Source of the DNA: Hyphomicrobiales bacterium
Lineage (GTDB): Bacteria > Pseudomonadota > Alphaproteobacteria > Rhizobiales > Aestuariivirgaceae
Assembly (NCBI GenBank): GCA_025359215.1
Contig: JANYHE010000115.1
Location: 81,513 to 145,512, forward strand
DNA: 64,000 nucleotides
Direction: 5' to 3'
Part shown: piece by piece, positions 1-11,029 of the stretch
How the letters are laid out: each line of letters begins with the position of its first letter
Position numbering within the stretch: position 1 is the first letter of the stretch
Notes under the pieces: generated by a model
What the model was told of the DNA's origin: nothing
Databases searched by the model: none
Seen by the model: only the letters and a program-made list of their open reading frames with translations
Made by a program: the position numbers and the translations under genes

Positions 1-8
1 CTAAGAGA

Positions 9-1055
9 TTGAACAATAAACAAAACAGGTGCGGCATGGGTGTAGTCATTGCATTTGAAGGCGGAAGTGAAAGGCCCACAGCGAACTTAGACGCGCTTGT
101 GGCTTTGACCGCTGCAGATATGACTTTAGTCAACGAATTCATTCTTGAGAAAGCCCAGAGCCATGTGGAGTTAATTCCTGAACTTGCCGGCCACTTGATC
201 AATTCCGGCGGCAAGCGCATTCGCCCCATGCTCACACTGGCGGCAGCCCGCATGTGTGGATATTCCGGCTCTCACCACATCAAATTGGCCATGGCTGTTG
301 AATTTATGCACACCGCTACTTTGCTGCATGACGATGTGGTAGATGAAAGCGATATGCGCCGCGGCAAGCAGGCCGCCCGCATTATTTGGGGCAACCAAGC
401 ATCCGTTTTGGTGGGCGATTATCTGTTGGGTCAGGCCTTTAAGATGATGGTGGAAACCGGGTCGTTAGATTGCTTGCGCATTCTCTCGGAAGCAGCGTGC
501 ACCATTGCTGAAGGTGAAGTTTTGCAGCTTGCAGTTTCTCAAGACACATCAACCACAGAAGACTCTTATTTGAAAGTTGTTGGTGCAAAAACGGCGGCTT
601 TGTTCTCTGCTGCCGCCAGAGTGGGTGGCGTTATTGCGGGCCAACCGCGAAACGCACAGGAGGCACTGGAATCATTTGGGCGCAATCTGGGCATTGCCTT
701 TCAATTGGTTGATGACGCATTGGATTATTCAGGCAAGCAGGCCGACCTAGGAAAATCAGTCGGTGATGATTTCCGTGAGCGTAAAATCACACTTCCCGTG
801 GTGCTGTCCTTCCGCCGTGGCACCACTGAGGAGCGTAACTTCTGGAAGCGCACTATGGAAGAAGGCAATCAGACCGATGACGATCTGATCTATGCAACCA
901 AGCTGATGGAACGCCACGGCGCCTTAGCCGACACCAGCGACCGTGCCCGCCACTATGGCGCACTGGCCTGTGATGCATTGGCCATTTTTCCCGAGAGCGA
1001 ATGGAAAGCTGCCCTTCTGGAGTCGGTAGCGTTCTGCATTTCAAGAGCCCACTGA
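9..1055 (+). CDS. Polyprenyl synthetase family protein (octaprenyl/decaprenyl diphosphate synthase-like); true start may be 36
   Basis: GGKRIRPML, LLHDDVVDESDMRRG and LVDDALDYSG (two Asp-rich motifs of trans-isoprenyl diphosphate synthases). Confidence 0.92.
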   Translation: MNNKQNRCGMGVVIAFEGGSERPTANLDALVALTAADMTLVNEFILEKAQSHVELIPELAGHLINSGGKRIRPMLTLAAARMCGYSGSHHIKLAMAVEFMHTATLLHDDVVDESDMRRGKQAARIIWGNQASVLVGDYLLGQAFKMMVETGSLDCLRILSEAACTIAEGEVLQLAVSQDTSTTEDSYLKVVGAKTAALFSAAARVGGVIAGQPRNAQEALESFGRNLGIAFQLVDDALDYSGKQADLGKSVGDDFRERKITLPVVLSFRRGTTEERNFWKRTMEEGNQTDDDLIYATKLMERHGALADTSDRARHYGALACDALAIFPESEWKAALLESVAFCISRAH

Positions 1056-1058
1056 AAG

Positions 1059-1922
1059 TTACAAAACTCTTCCCGCAACAGCCGCCAATTTTTTCAAAAT
1101 TTCCGAGTCTCGCTTCTCTGGCGCTGTCATGATCGCGTTTTCAAGCGCACGGTCAGAGCCAATTGGGCATGGCTGGTGCTCGCGCGGGAAGTCTTTGGCC
1201 AGCCGCAGCACAAAGCGCTTGGCCATATCCACATTGGCTTTCATCACGGCAACCACTTGTGCCACATCAACGGCTTCATGGTGCGGGTGCCATGCATCAA
1301 AATCGGTCACCATGGCCACATTACAATAGCAAAGCTCGGCCTCACGCGCCAATTTTGCTTCGGGCATGGCTGTCATCCCAATCAAACTGGCACCCCATGA
1401 GCGATGCAACTCTGATTCGGCCCGCGTCGAAAATTGTGGCCCCTCCATCACAACCAAAGTGCCACCCCGCAGAAAGGAAATGCTTTCATCTCTCAATGCG
1501 TTTGCAGCAGCATCAACCAAAAGGGGCGACACAGGTTCACCAAACGGAACATGTGCCACGCAGCCCGTTCCAAAAAATGAACTTTCGCGCTTGTGCGTGC
1601 GATCTATAAACTGGTCGGGCAACACAAAAGTACCCGGTGGCAATTCGGCCTTCAACGACCCCACCGCCGAAAGCGAAACCAAATCTGTAACTCCCACGCG
1701 CTTCAGCGCGTCAATGTTGGCGCGGTAGTTGATGGAGCTGGGAGAAAACACATGCCCACGGCCATGGCGTGGCAAAAAAACAACGGGCAACCCTTCAATT
1801 TCACCCATGCGCAATGCGTCTGAAGGTTGGCCCCATGGTGTATCGACGCGCTGCCACCGCGCATGATCCATCGCAATGTCATAAACCCCTGAACCACCAA
1901 TTATGCCGAGAACTGATTTCAA
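1059..1922 (-). CDS. mtnP: S-methyl-5'-thioadenosine phosphorylase
   Basis: GIIGGSGVYD N-terminus, PRHGRGHVFSPSSINYRANI, VVMEGPQFSTRAES, GMTAMPEAKLAREAELCY, all MTAP family motifs. Confidence 0.92.
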   Translation of the reverse strand: MKSVLGIIGGSGVYDIAMDHARWQRVDTPWGQPSDALRMGEIEGLPVVFLPRHGRGHVFSPSSINYRANIDALKRVGVTDLVSLSAVGSLKAELPPGTFVLPDQFIDRTHKRESSFFGTGCVAHVPFGEPVSPLLVDAAANALRDESISFLRGGTLVVMEGPQFSTRAESELHRSWGASLIGMTAMPEAKLAREAELCYCNVAMVTDFDAWHPHHEAVDVAQVVAVMKANVDMAKRFVLRLAKDFPREHQPCPIGSDRALENAIMTAPEKRDSEILKKLAAVAGRVL

Positions 1923-1951
1923 TGTGACGCTCCAATAAAGATTGGATCACA

Positions 1952-2695
1952 TCAAGCCGCAGAAACCGCACCGCCGTCAAGCACCTCTTCAAACTCGAAT
2001 CGGTCGCGCCCATTGCGCTTGGCCTTATACAGGCACATATCGGCGCGCCGCAAAGTTGAAGCGATATCGGCCTCGGCCCGATCTTTCACAATGCCAATGC
2101 TGACCGTGATTTGGATTTGATGCCCACGATAATTTAACCTGTGATTGCGCAGTGCGGTTCCTAGACTCGCCGCAATTAACTGAGCTTGCTGGTGTTGAAC
2201 TGCGGGAAGATAAATCACAAATTCTTCCCCGCCCATGCGGCCAACGATGCCTGCCCCACCAACTGTCTGGGTCATGATTGTGGCCAAATGCTTTAAGGCA
2301 TCATCGCCCGCTTCATGGCCAAATGTGTCATTCACGCGCTTAAAATGATCAGCATCCACAATTGCAAGATACCCTCCAGCCTTGCGGCGTTCATTCAAGA
2401 GGTGCATGAAATGAACCCGGCTCAACAGGCCTGTCAGCGTGTCAAATTTGATGAGACTATCAAGAGTCGTCACTGTTTCATTCATCGTCTTCAACATATT
2501 TAGGGCGAACACTGAAATCGGCAGTGTAATAAAAAGCGGGATGAGACCTGAAATGAGCAGCACAGGAAATTTGATAAACATCGGCACAGCGCCCAATGCT
2601 ATCGATACGATTGTAAGCGGCACCGCAACAGCCAATGCCGTTGCCAATCCACTAAAGGCCAACACATGTCGCCACGTTGTAACGCGAAAGCTCAT
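1952..2695 (-). CDS. Membrane-anchored GGDEF-domain diguanylate cyclase
   Basis: Two N-terminal TM helices, then DxLTGL and RMGGEEFVIYLP (GGEEF active site) and VSIGI. Confidence 0.9.
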   Translation of the reverse strand: MSFRVTTWRHVLAFSGLATALAVAVPLTIVSIALGAVPMFIKFPVLLISGLIPLFITLPISVFALNMLKTMNETVTTLDSLIKFDTLTGLLSRVHFMHLLNERRKAGGYLAIVDADHFKRVNDTFGHEAGDDALKHLATIMTQTVGGAGIVGRMGGEEFVIYLPAVQHQQAQLIAASLGTALRNHRLNYRGHQIQITVSIGIVKDRAEADIASTLRRADMCLYKAKRNGRDRFEFEEVLDGGAVSAA

Positions 2696-2768
2696 TCAAT
2701 TTTCCACCTGGCTCGAAACTAAAGCAACAGCCTTGCGGAAACAAAAAGCTATTCGATAAAATTTTAAC

Positions 2769-2795
2769 AAAAAAAAGCCCGGATCACTCCGGGCT
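2769..2795 (-). terminator. Rho-independent terminator of the petABC operon
   Basis: Perfect stem GCCCGGA-TCAC-TCCGGGC (2777-2794), read on the minus strand followed by a U-tract (poly-A at 2769-2776 on plus), just after the petC stop. Confidence 0.8.
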
Positions 2796-2816
2796 CTTAA
2801 AATCATTTTTTCGAAA

Positions 2817-3632
2817 TTAGTGCAGATCGCTCCACACGCGCTTTTTCACAAAATACATAAGTCCCGCCAACACCGCGAGGTAAATCAAAACCATGAAGCC
2901 AGTCTGCTTGCGCTCTTCCATCTTTGGTTCAGCCGTCCAAGCCAGATAAGCCGAGACGTCACGCGCCATATCATCAAGCGTATTGGGTGCTCCATCGTCA
3001 AATGTCACCTGACCATCAGCAAGTGGAGGCGGCATCGAAATCCAATGACCAGATGCAAAATATTTATTGTAATATTTGCCTTCCGGTTGTTCCTTTTTCA
3101 AAGCTTCGTCTGGTTCAGAATAACCTGTGATCAATGAATAGACATATTGCGGTCCACCAATGCCGTTCACCAGTTGGTTAAAGGTTCCATGCCAGCCTTC
3201 TCGAGCCTTGGTAATCAAACTCAAATCAGGAGGGATAGCGCCGCCATTGGCCGCCGCAGCTGCCTCTGGATTTGGAAAAGGCGACGGGAAATAATCAGAA
3301 GGCAAGCCGGGGCGATCAAACATATTGCCGTCTTTGTCGGGGCCGTCCTTCACAGTGAAAGTGGCAGCCAAGGCTTTGGTCTGCTCAACAGTAAAGGCTG
3401 GCCCACCCTTGTCTGACAAATTGCGGAAGGCCACATACTTCATTGAGTGGCAGCCAGAGCAAACTTCCTTGTACACTTTATAACCGCGTTGCAATTGCGC
3501 GCGATCAAACGTTCCGAAGGGACCTTCAAAGCTATAAGATATGCCCTTTGCTGGCGTGCCTTCTTCGGCTGCCTTTGCGGGAACTGCAAAGGCCACCAAG
3601 CCAGCAACAAGGAGTGATAGTTTCTTTTTCAT
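2817..3632 (-). CDS. petC: Cytochrome c1 of the bc1 complex
   Basis: Signal peptide MKKKLSLLVAGLVAFAVPAKA; haem motif CSGCH; WISMPPPL; C-terminal TM anchor. The longer ORF (to 3860) overlaps petB, so start at 3632 preferred. Confidence 0.93.
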   Translation of the reverse strand: MKKKLSLLVAGLVAFAVPAKAAEEGTPAKGISYSFEGPFGTFDRAQLQRGYKVYKEVCSGCHSMKYVAFRNLSDKGGPAFTVEQTKALAATFTVKDGPDKDGNMFDRPGLPSDYFPSPFPNPEAAAAANGGAIPPDLSLITKAREGWHGTFNQLVNGIGGPQYVYSLITGYSEPDEALKKEQPEGKYYNKYFASGHWISMPPPLADGQVTFDDGAPNTLDDMARDVSAYLAWTAEPKMEERKQTGFMVLIYLAVLAGLMYFVKKRVWSDLH

Positions 3633-3645
3633 TGTCTTTCTCCAA

Positions 3646-4893
3646 TCACTCAGCCGGTGCCAACATTGGCTTTCTTTTCGCCAACACATCATCAGAAATT
3701 GAAGAAGGCAAAGGCTTCGGCGATTCCAGAAGACCAACCAATGGCAGAATAACAATGAAGTGGAAGAAATAATAGAAAGCCAGAATGCGGCCCCACAACA
3801 CATAACTACCTTCTGGTGGCTTTGAACCAATGTAGCCAAGGGCCACACAAACGATCGCAAACACCCAGAAGAATCCGCGGAATATCGGGCGGTAATTGCC
3901 CGAGCGAACCCGCGATGTATCCAGCCATGGCAAAGCTAACAAAATCAAGATCGAGCTGAACATCGCAATCACGCCCAGCAACTTATCAGGCACGGCACGC
4001 AAAATTGCGTAGAATGGCAAGTAATACCACTCTGGTTTAATGTGAGCCGGCGTAACCAAGGGGTTGGCAGGAACATAATTCACTGCATCGCCCATATAGT
4101 TCGGGCCGTAAAATACGAAGATGCCGTAGAATATGAAGAACACCAAAATCGCGAAACCATCTTTCATCGTGTAATAAGGATGAAACGGAACTGTATCCTG
4201 AGGCCCCTTCACGCTGATGCCTGTTGGGTTATTATTTCCTGGCACATGCAAAGCCCAGATGTGCAAGAACACCACGCCAGCCAACACAAATGGCAGCAAA
4301 TAATGCAATGAGAAGAACCGGTTCAGTGTCGGATTATCAACTGAGTAGCCTCCCCACAACCATGTGGTCACAGTGTCGCCTACGAATGGAATAGCTGAAA
4401 ACAAGTTGGTGATAACCTTAGCACCCCAGAAACTCATTTGGCCCCAAGGCAATACATAGCCCATGAATGCAGTGGCCATCATGATCAGATAAATGATCAC
4501 GCCGATCATCCACAGCACTTCGCGTGGCGCTTTATACGAACCATAATACATGCCGCGGAACATATGGATGTAAACGGCGATGAAGAACATCGATGCGCCA
4601 TTCATATGCATGTAACGCAACATCCACCCATAATTCACATCGCGCATGATGTGTTCAACTGAGCTGAACGCCATATCTGTCTGCGGTGTATAATGCATCA
4701 CCAGAACAATGCCGGTGATAATTTGCACAACCAGCATCACAGCCAAAATGCCGCCGAAAGTGAACCAATAGTTCAGGTTCTTAGGCGTTGGAAAATCCAG
4801 CGCCGTTTCTTTCACAAAGGCATAGATTGGCAGGCGCTCATGCATCCATTTGCCAAAAGCGCTGGTGGGTTGATAATTTGAAGGTCCGCTCAT
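3646..4893 (-). CDS. petB: Cytochrome b of the bc1 complex
   Basis: Multi-[39 protein letters not shown]. Confidence 0.95.
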   Translation of the reverse strand: MSGPSNYQPTSAFGKWMHERLPIYAFVKETALDFPTPKNLNYWFTFGGILAVMLVVQIITGIVLVMHYTPQTDMAFSSVEHIMRDVNYGWMLRYMHMNGASMFFIAVYIHMFRGMYYGSYKAPREVLWMIGVIIYLIMMATAFMGYVLPWGQMSFWGAKVITNLFSAIPFVGDTVTTWLWGGYSVDNPTLNRFFSLHYLLPFVLAGVVFLHIWALHVPGNNNPTGISVKGPQDTVPFHPYYTMKDGFAILVFFIFYGIFVFYGPNYMGDAVNYVPANPLVTPAHIKPEWYYLPFYAILRAVPDKLLGVIAMFSSILILLALPWLDTSRVRSGNYRPIFRGFFWVFAIVCVALGYIGSKPPEGSYVLWGRILAFYYFFHFIVILPLVGLLESPKPLPSSISDDVLAKRKPMLAPAE

Positions 4894-4906
4894 GATGTTT
4901 TTTCCT

Positions 4907-5503
4907 TTAGCCTACGCGGATTTTTGTATCTGTGAGATAAACGTATGGCGGCACAGGCAAGTTCTCAGGTGCGGGACCACGCCGCACACGACCAGCCGTA
5001 TCATATTGTGACCCGTGGCAAGGGCACAGCCATCCACCCGTTGTGGCATTGCCTGTTACAACACCATAATCGCCCAAGTCACCCTGCGGCACGCAACCAA
5101 GATGCGTGCACACGCCCAGCATAACCAGAAATTGTTCTTTGCCATCCACAACGCGGTTTGCGTCGGTTGCGCCATCATTGCCCTTGGCATTGGCATTGCG
5201 CGGATTATTATCCAGAAGATCAGAAACTTTAACAGCCTTTGCCGTGTCAATATCGGCTTGGCTGCGATGACGAATGATGAGCGGATTGCCACGCCACTTG
5301 ATGATGATGGATTGGCCTTCAGCAATCGGTGCTAAATCCACTTCAACGGAAGAAAGCGCCAAAACTGAAGCATCAGGGTTCATTTGGCTGATAAATGGCC
5401 AAGCCACTAAAGCGGCCCCCACTCCAGCAACGGCACCCGTTGCGACCATCAAAAAATCGCGTCGATTAACATCTGCATGTACTGCTGTGGACACAAGCCT
5501 CAT
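4907..5503 (-). CDS. petA: Ubiquinol-cytochrome c reductase Rieske iron-sulfur subunit
   Basis: Tat-like [16 protein letters not shown]; Rieske motifs CTHLGC and CPCHGSQYD; first gene of petABC. Confidence 0.94.
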   Translation of the reverse strand: MRLVSTAVHADVNRRDFLMVATGAVAGVGAALVAWPFISQMNPDASVLALSSVEVDLAPIAEGQSIIIKWRGNPLIIRHRSQADIDTAKAVKVSDLLDNNPRNANAKGNDGATDANRVVDGKEQFLVMLGVCTHLGCVPQGDLGDYGVVTGNATTGGWLCPCHGSQYDTAGRVRRGPAPENLPVPPYVYLTDTKIRVG

Positions 5504-5653
5504 CCCTATTTTGTATAACCAATGGGCGCCCAAGCGTCAGTCTGAGCCACCCACCCAAATATGGCGTGTTTTTGGCATTGGCTTCACCAGAAGTCTAGCC
5601 ATAGGATGTCGCAGATGCACAATCTTTTCAAACAGGTCTAAAACGCCAGAATC

Positions 5654-6103
5654 ATGATCGAAATTGCTCTCTACCAACCAGACATCGCCCCCAATGCGGC
5701 AACAATTGCAAGGTTATGCGCCTGTTTTGACTTAAAACTGACAATTATTGAACCAGCAGGCTTTGCTTGGACTGATTCCTCCTTCCGGCGCGCTGGCATG
5801 GATTATTTGCAGCATGTCCAACTTCACCGATCAGCCAGCTGGGAAACCTTTAAAGTTGAAAAACGTTCTCAACGCATCATCTTGCTTTCAACCAAAGCAG
5901 CGCAAAGCCATGTCGATTTCAAATTTGTGAAAGGCGATATTCTAATGTTAGGCCGTGAAAGCGCTGGCGTTCCAGAAGAAATACATAACTCTTTGCCAAA
6001 CCGTGTGCGTGTGCCGATGGCTAAAAACATGCGGTCGTTGAACGTGGCAATCACTGCCGGCATTGTATCCGCCGAGGCCTTACGGCAACTCGGCGGGTTT
6101 TAA
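5654..6103 (+). CDS. trmL: tRNA (cytidine(34)-2'-O)-methyltransferase
   Basis: SPOUT family: ALYQPDIAPNAATIARLCACF, LMLGRESAGVPEEIH, RSLNVAITAGIVSAEALRQL. Confidence 0.9.
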   Translation: MIEIALYQPDIAPNAATIARLCACFDLKLTIIEPAGFAWTDSSFRRAGMDYLQHVQLHRSASWETFKVEKRSQRIILLSTKAAQSHVDFKFVKGDILMLGRESAGVPEEIHNSLPNRVRVPMAKNMRSLNVAITAGIVSAEALRQLGGF

Positions 6104-6110
6104 GGATAAC

Positions 6111-7517
6111 TTACTTCGTGAACCGAACTTGAGCCAGCGAAGTGGCAATTTGGCCAAAGGAATCCATCAATGCAGCATCATTATCGGCATTGAAGGCTTG
6201 TGCCGTTGAAGTTGCGCAGCTGGTCAACAAATCTTTCGACGACTGTTTTGTCACTTTAAAGGCAACTGTATAAATGGTGATGCCTTCGCTCTTAATATTA
6301 TTGCATAGCTGTGTGGTCAGTTTATCGGCAAGCCCGGTGTCGCTGCCCCAATGATAAGGATAATCGGGCGATTTGGTATTATCGCCATCGGTCATCAACA
6401 CCATTGATTTAATGCCCTTTAAAGCAGCCATATCAGCCTTTGACTTAGCACCCTTGATCGGTTCAGCGTCGTCTAGCAAGTTCCAACCCCACAAAAGCCC
6501 CTGCGGAATATAAGTTTCGCCAACAGCATTCATCGCGTCAATTTGGCTATTCAGAGTGGCTTGAGAATCCGTAAGCTTGGTTATTTCTTGCGGGCAACCC
6601 GTATTTTGAATGCCAGGATAAGGCGAAGACACTGAACCAATGCTCACATCCAGCGGGTTGGTTCGTGAACCCACACACCCATACCATTTATTCTCGAAGG
6701 TTTGGTCGGCGCAAGTTGTCACTGGATTTCCATAGTTCCAATCGCAAACTTGATATGTGTATGGCGTTGGCACACCATCATTATTCCATGTGCCTTTTTC
6801 ATCATGGCAGTTTGATGATTGTGCATTTGGATAAGTCACGCTGCACACGTTTTGAACCTTCGAAGAATCGGGTGGAACATTCATCCAGCTGGCATTGCGG
6901 TTCGACATTCCAACATTCACATAATCGGCAAAAGGCACAATGCCAATTTTAAGATAGCTGCTGGGCTGCTTTGATTTGAACAACGTGTCGACCAATGATT
7001 TTGATGAGGCTTTTAGCGCATCCAGACGACCTTCGCTGTTCATCGAAGCGGTGTTATCCAAAACCAACGCCACTTCTAAGGCCTGCCCGCCCATGTCAGC
7101 TTCAGATGAAGCAGAAACGTTCATGGTCTTGTAGCCGACAATGGACATAAATGACGTGTCTACTGATCCGGTAACTTTGACTTGAAACAAAGTTGAATTG
7201 CCATTGAGCCCCTTTTGAACGACAACCATATCGTTAACAGCGCTTTCTGCGCCATTGGCTTTTAAATAGTCTTTCACCAATTTTTCAATTTTAGCCTTGC
7301 CGGAAGGGCCCCACTTGGCTTTGCCTGCAACACCGGCGATGGTGGCGGCGTCAGTTGCACCTTGAAGCAAAGTCTCAGTGTTAGTTTTGTGTGCATAATC
7401 AGTCGCGACACCAACTGCTACGAATAATGGAATGAGCGCAATCGAAAACATGACGGCCATGCCACCATCGCGATTTGACAAAAATCTCTGAATTTTCATT
7501 TTACCAACCCACATCAA
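6111..7517 (-). CDS. TadE/TadG-like pilus-assembly protein with vWA domain
   Basis: N-terminal Flp-type segment DGGMAVMFSIALIPLFVAVGVATDYAH; MIDAS-like LVLDNTASMNSEGR; VLMTDGDNTKS. Confidence 0.8.
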   Translation of the reverse strand: MMWVGKMKIQRFLSNRDGGMAVMFSIALIPLFVAVGVATDYAHKTNTETLLQGATDAATIAGVAGKAKWGPSGKAKIEKLVKDYLKANGAESAVNDMVVVQKGLNGNSTLFQVKVTGSVDTSFMSIVGYKTMNVSASSEADMGGQALEVALVLDNTASMNSEGRLDALKASSKSLVDTLFKSKQPSSYLKIGIVPFADYVNVGMSNRNASWMNVPPDSSKVQNVCSVTYPNAQSSNCHDEKGTWNNDGVPTPYTYQVCDWNYGNPVTTCADQTFENKWYGCVGSRTNPLDVSIGSVSSPYPGIQNTGCPQEITKLTDSQATLNSQIDAMNAVGETYIPQGLLWGWNLLDDAEPIKGAKSKADMAALKGIKSMVLMTDGDNTKSPDYPYHWGSDTGLADKLTTQLCNNIKSEGITIYTVAFKVTKQSSKDLLTSCATSTAQAFNADNDAALMDSFGQIATSLAQVRFTK

Positions 7518-7612
7518 AATCTAACCCTTCCAAAACCTTTACAGGTCATGCTTTAAGAAGCAGTTGGAAAATACACTTAACAATCAATGTGCAATTTCGT
7601 TAAAATTGAGCG

Positions 7613-8470
7613 ATGGAACCAATGGAAGACATGAAATTAAAGAGCCGCCAATGGTTTGAAAATCTGAGGGATAAAATAGTCGCAACGCTGGAGCAGCTTG
7701 AAGATGAAGCTGAAGGACCAAACCCCGCTGGCCGCTTTGTGCAAACGCCATGGACTCGTGAAAATAAGGGTGGCGGCGGTGTCATGTCCATGCTTCATGG
7801 CCGCTTGTTTGAAAAAGCGGGCGTACATTGTTCAACTGTGCATGGCGAATTTTCACCGGAATTTAGAAAACAAATGCCCGGTGCCGAGGAAGACCCGCGC
7901 TTTTGGGCTTCAGGAATCTCACTCATCGCCCACCCCCGAAATCCAAATATTCCAACCGTTCACATGAACACGCGTTTTGTGGTCACCACTAAATCCTGGT
8001 TTGGTGGTGGCGCCGATTTAACACCCGTTCTCATGCGGCGGCGAAACCAGGAAGACCCCGACACAAAAACATTCCACGCTGCTTTTAAATCAGTCTGCGA
8101 AGCGCACACGGTGGCTGATTACCCGCGCTATAAAAAATGGTGTAATGATTATTTTCATCTGCCGCACCGCAATGAACCGCGCGGGATTGGCGGAATATTT
8201 TATGACAATCTGAACAGTGGTGACCAAGAAGCAGATTTTTCTTTCACCCGCGATGTGGGCATTGCTTTTAAAGATGTTTACCAAAAAATTGTTCGTGCCA
8301 ATATGAATACTCCGTATACAGATGAAGATCGGCAGGAACAGCTCATAAGGCGCGGTCGCTATGTGGAGTTTAATTTGCTTTATGATCGCGGCACAATTTT
8401 CGGTTTGAAAACAGGCGGCAATGTTGCAAGCATTCTCTCCTCGCTCCCCCCAGAAGTAAGGTGGCCTTAA
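7613..8470 (+). CDS. hemF: Oxygen-dependent coproporphyrinogen oxidase
   Basis: [68 protein letters not shown]. Confidence 0.95.
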   Translation: MEPMEDMKLKSRQWFENLRDKIVATLEQLEDEAEGPNPAGRFVQTPWTRENKGGGGVMSMLHGRLFEKAGVHCSTVHGEFSPEFRKQMPGAEEDPRFWASGISLIAHPRNPNIPTVHMNTRFVVTTKSWFGGGADLTPVLMRRRNQEDPDTKTFHAAFKSVCEAHTVADYPRYKKWCNDYFHLPHRNEPRGIGGIFYDNLNSGDQEADFSFTRDVGIAFKDVYQKIVRANMNTPYTDEDRQEQLIRRGRYVEFNLLYDRGTIFGLKTGGNVASILSSLPPEVRWP

Positions 8471-9015
8471 TGGATTTAAGAAACGGCTTTGATATTTCCC
8501 GCTATATCAGAAACATTCCGGATTATCCAAAGCCCGGTATTATGTTTCGCGACATCACAACACTTCTCTCAAACCAACACGCCTTTCGCGCGGCTGTTGA
8601 TGAATTGGCTTGGCCATTTCTGCATGGCCAGTTTGATTACGTCGCAGGCATTGAAGCACGCGGGTTCATTCTGGGTGGTGCTGTGGCCCACACATTGGGC
8701 CGTGGCTTCATCCCCATCCGCAAAAAAGGCAAACTGCCAGCAAGAACCATCGGCCAAGAATACACACTTGAATATGGCGTAGACACCATCGAAATCCACG
8801 CCGATGCCATAAACAAAGGCGATAAGATTTTGCTCATTGATGACCTGATCGCCACCGGCGGCACAGCCGGAGCCGCCATCGATTTGATCCACAAAACAGG
8901 AGGCGAAGTCATCTCCGCCGCCTTCGTGATTGATCTGCCAGATTTAGGTGGTGCGGACAAACTACGAGCCAAAGGTGTGAAGGTGCACACGCTGGTGGGC
9001 TATGGCGGGCATTGA
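8461..9015 (+). CDS. apt: Adenine phosphoribosyltransferase (start possibly 8470)
   Basis: [48 protein letters not shown]-binding loop. Confidence 0.94.
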   Translation: MALMDLRNGFDISRYIRNIPDYPKPGIMFRDITTLLSNQHAFRAAVDELAWPFLHGQFDYVAGIEARGFILGGAVAHTLGRGFIPIRKKGKLPARTIGQEYTLEYGVDTIEIHADAINKGDKILLIDDLIATGGTAGAAIDLIHKTGGEVISAAFVIDLPDLGGADKLRAKGVKVHTLVGYGGH

Positions 9016-9153
9016 ATAATGTCCTCCCCAGCTTTGCGGGAGAACGAAGGAGCTTATTTTGCGCAGCAGAGTAGACAGGTTAGGGAAAGTATTTCGTGAA
9101 TAAAATTAATTGGGGCGTCACCGAAATGCCCCTACGGGTTTGGGACAACACCG

Positions 9154-9717
9154 TTGGAAATCAAAAGCAATAAAAATCGAACAATTAGTAGAGTAGTCGT
9201 ACTAAGGGATTGGAGTCTGATAATTTCTCCTTTTGCATTTGCTTTATTAATTTTTGGCCTCGAATACATATATTTTGACACTGTTACACTCACGGCATTC
9301 TACAGGTCGATATTTTGGTTTTTTAGCAATACAAGTATTGCGAAAGCTTACGATTCAACAGGCGATTTAAATTTCCTATATTTTGCAGTGTATTTTGTTT
9401 CAATGTTTCCACTGTATCTCTTCAATGTGGCAGCCTATGTATATGTAGCAAATAAGTGGGCTAAAATTGAAGAGTTAGCAAAAGAAACACAGCTAATAGT
9501 TTTCGCGGCATTTGGCTTTACTATTGTTTTTATTGCATTATTTTTGCTGTTTCCAGATGCATATACTGCGCATCGGCGAAGACCTTTCCCCCCAGATACT
9601 TTTGGGATTATTTCATATTCATTTTTTTATTGGGCGATGTGTTTTTTTACAATGCCTGCTTGGGCTATTGGCTTCTTCCATCTAAATCAAAAATTTTATT
9701 TTCTAAAAAGAAAATAG
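9154..9717 (+). CDS. Hypothetical multi-TM membrane protein (TTG start), AT-rich
   Basis: 187 aa, about four hydrophobic segments; markedly more AT-rich than neighbours; no family recognised. Confidence 0.55.
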   Translation: MEIKSNKNRTISRVVVLRDWSLIISPFAFALLIFGLEYIYFDTVTLTAFYRSIFWFFSNTSIAKAYDSTGDLNFLYFAVYFVSMFPLYLFNVAAYVYVANKWAKIEELAKETQLIVFAAFGFTIVFIALFLLFPDAYTAHRRRPFPPDTFGIISYSFFYWAMCFFTMPAWAIGFFHLNQKFYFLKRK

Positions 9718-9849
9718 CATTTAGCAATTACGGCGACAATTACGGCATTTCAGTGGGCATTTCGATGTCACTCCACTTTACTTGACGCAAAACGTTCCGA
9801 CGCCGCTCATTCATTCCACAGAGTTTATGTTTTGCTGACGACAATAGCT

Positions 9850-10947
9850 TTAAGTATTAAACCTAAAATGCATCACGTCGCCATCAGCCACTACATATTC
9901 CTTGCCTTCCAGCCTAAACTTACCTGCGAGCTTTGATCCCGCCTCGCCGTTGCCCGCAACATAATCATCATAGGCAATTGTTTCAGAGCGGATGAAGCCT
10001 TTTTCAAAATCAGTGTGGATTACACCTGCTGCGGCGGGCGCTTTGGTGCCTTGGGTGATGGTCCAGGCGCGGGCTTCTTTCGGGCCCACGGTGAAGTAAG
10101 TGAACAGGCCCAGCAACTCATAGCCAGCGCGGATCACACGGTTCAAGCCGGGCTCTGCCAAGCCAACAGCATCGAGAAAATCTTTCTGATCAGACTGTGC
10201 CATCAAAGCAATTTCACTTTCAATCTTGGCCGAAACCACCACGGCCACATTGCCTTCAGATTTAGCAAAAGCCTTCACGCGCTCAGAAAATTCATTGCCC
10301 TTGTCGGCAGCGCCCTCTTCCACATTGCACACGTAAAGCACAGGCTTTGAGCTCAGCAGCCCCAAACCTTGGAAAATCTTCTCTTCATCGGCGGTGCGTT
10401 CAGTGATGCGGGCGGGCTTGCCTTCGCGCAGCAGCACTAAGGCGCGCATCATCAGATCAGCCAGTTCCTTCTGGTCTTTGTCGCCCTGCTTGCCTTTTTT
10501 CTCGGCGGCGGGCTGGCGCTTTTCCAATGCGTCCAAATCAGCGAGCATCAATTCTGTTTCGATCACTTCAATATCAGACAAGGGATCAATCTTGCCGCTC
10601 ACATGCGTAATGTCGCCATCTTCAAAGCAGCGCACAACATGGGCAATGGCGTCCGTCTCGCGGATATTGGCGAGGAACTGATTGCCCAAGCCTTCGCCCT
10701 TGGAAGCCCCCTTCACAAGGCCCGCAATATCCACAAAGGTGAGGCGCGTGGGGATAATCTGCTGGCTGCCCGCAATCGAAGCGAGAACATCAAGGCGCGG
10801 GTCCGGCACGCCCACGTCACCCACATTGGGTTCAATGGTGCAAAATGGATAATTGGCCGCCTGTGCTGCCGATGTTTGCGTGAGCGCATTGAACAATGTT
10901 GATTTCCCAACATTCGGCAAACCCACAATGCCACATTTAAAACCCAT
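9850..10947 (-). CDS. ychF: Redox-regulated ribosome-binding ATPase YchF
   Basis: GFKCGIVGLPNVGKSTLFNALT, VDIAGLVKGASKGEGLGNQFL, C-terminal TGS domain. Confidence 0.96.
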   Translation of the reverse strand: MGFKCGIVGLPNVGKSTLFNALTQTSAAQAANYPFCTIEPNVGDVGVPDPRLDVLASIAGSQQIIPTRLTFVDIAGLVKGASKGEGLGNQFLANIRETDAIAHVVRCFEDGDITHVSGKIDPLSDIEVIETELMLADLDALEKRQPAAEKKGKQGDKDQKELADLMMRALVLLREGKPARITERTADEEKIFQGLGLLSSKPVLYVCNVEEGAADKGNEFSERVKAFAKSEGNVAVVVSAKIESEIALMAQSDQKDFLDAVGLAEPGLNRVIRAGYELLGLFTYFTVGPKEARAWTITQGTKAPAAAGVIHTDFEKGFIRSETIAYDDYVAGNGEAGSKLAGKFRLEGKEYVVADGDVMHFRFNT

Positions 10948-11029
10948 GTAAATTCTCCGAAAGCAAATTCATTTCGCGCCCTGATAGGCGGAAAACCGAC
11001 CTATGGGAACCCTCCAAAAAATGATTCTA

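Noticed and set aside
1129-1823. Cluster of plus-strand ORFs (66-148 aa) antisense to mtnP
   Set aside because: Fully overlap a confidently assigned gene; translations are low-quality with no domain; typical antisense artefacts
3633-3860. N-terminal extension of the cytochrome c1 ORF
   Set aside because: Overlaps the 3' end of petB, and a clear signal peptide begins at 3632
2820-4881. His/Cys-rich plus-strand ORFs antisense to petB/petC (e.g. 4438..4662)
   Set aside because: Shadow ORFs produced by codon bias of cytochrome genes on the opposite strand
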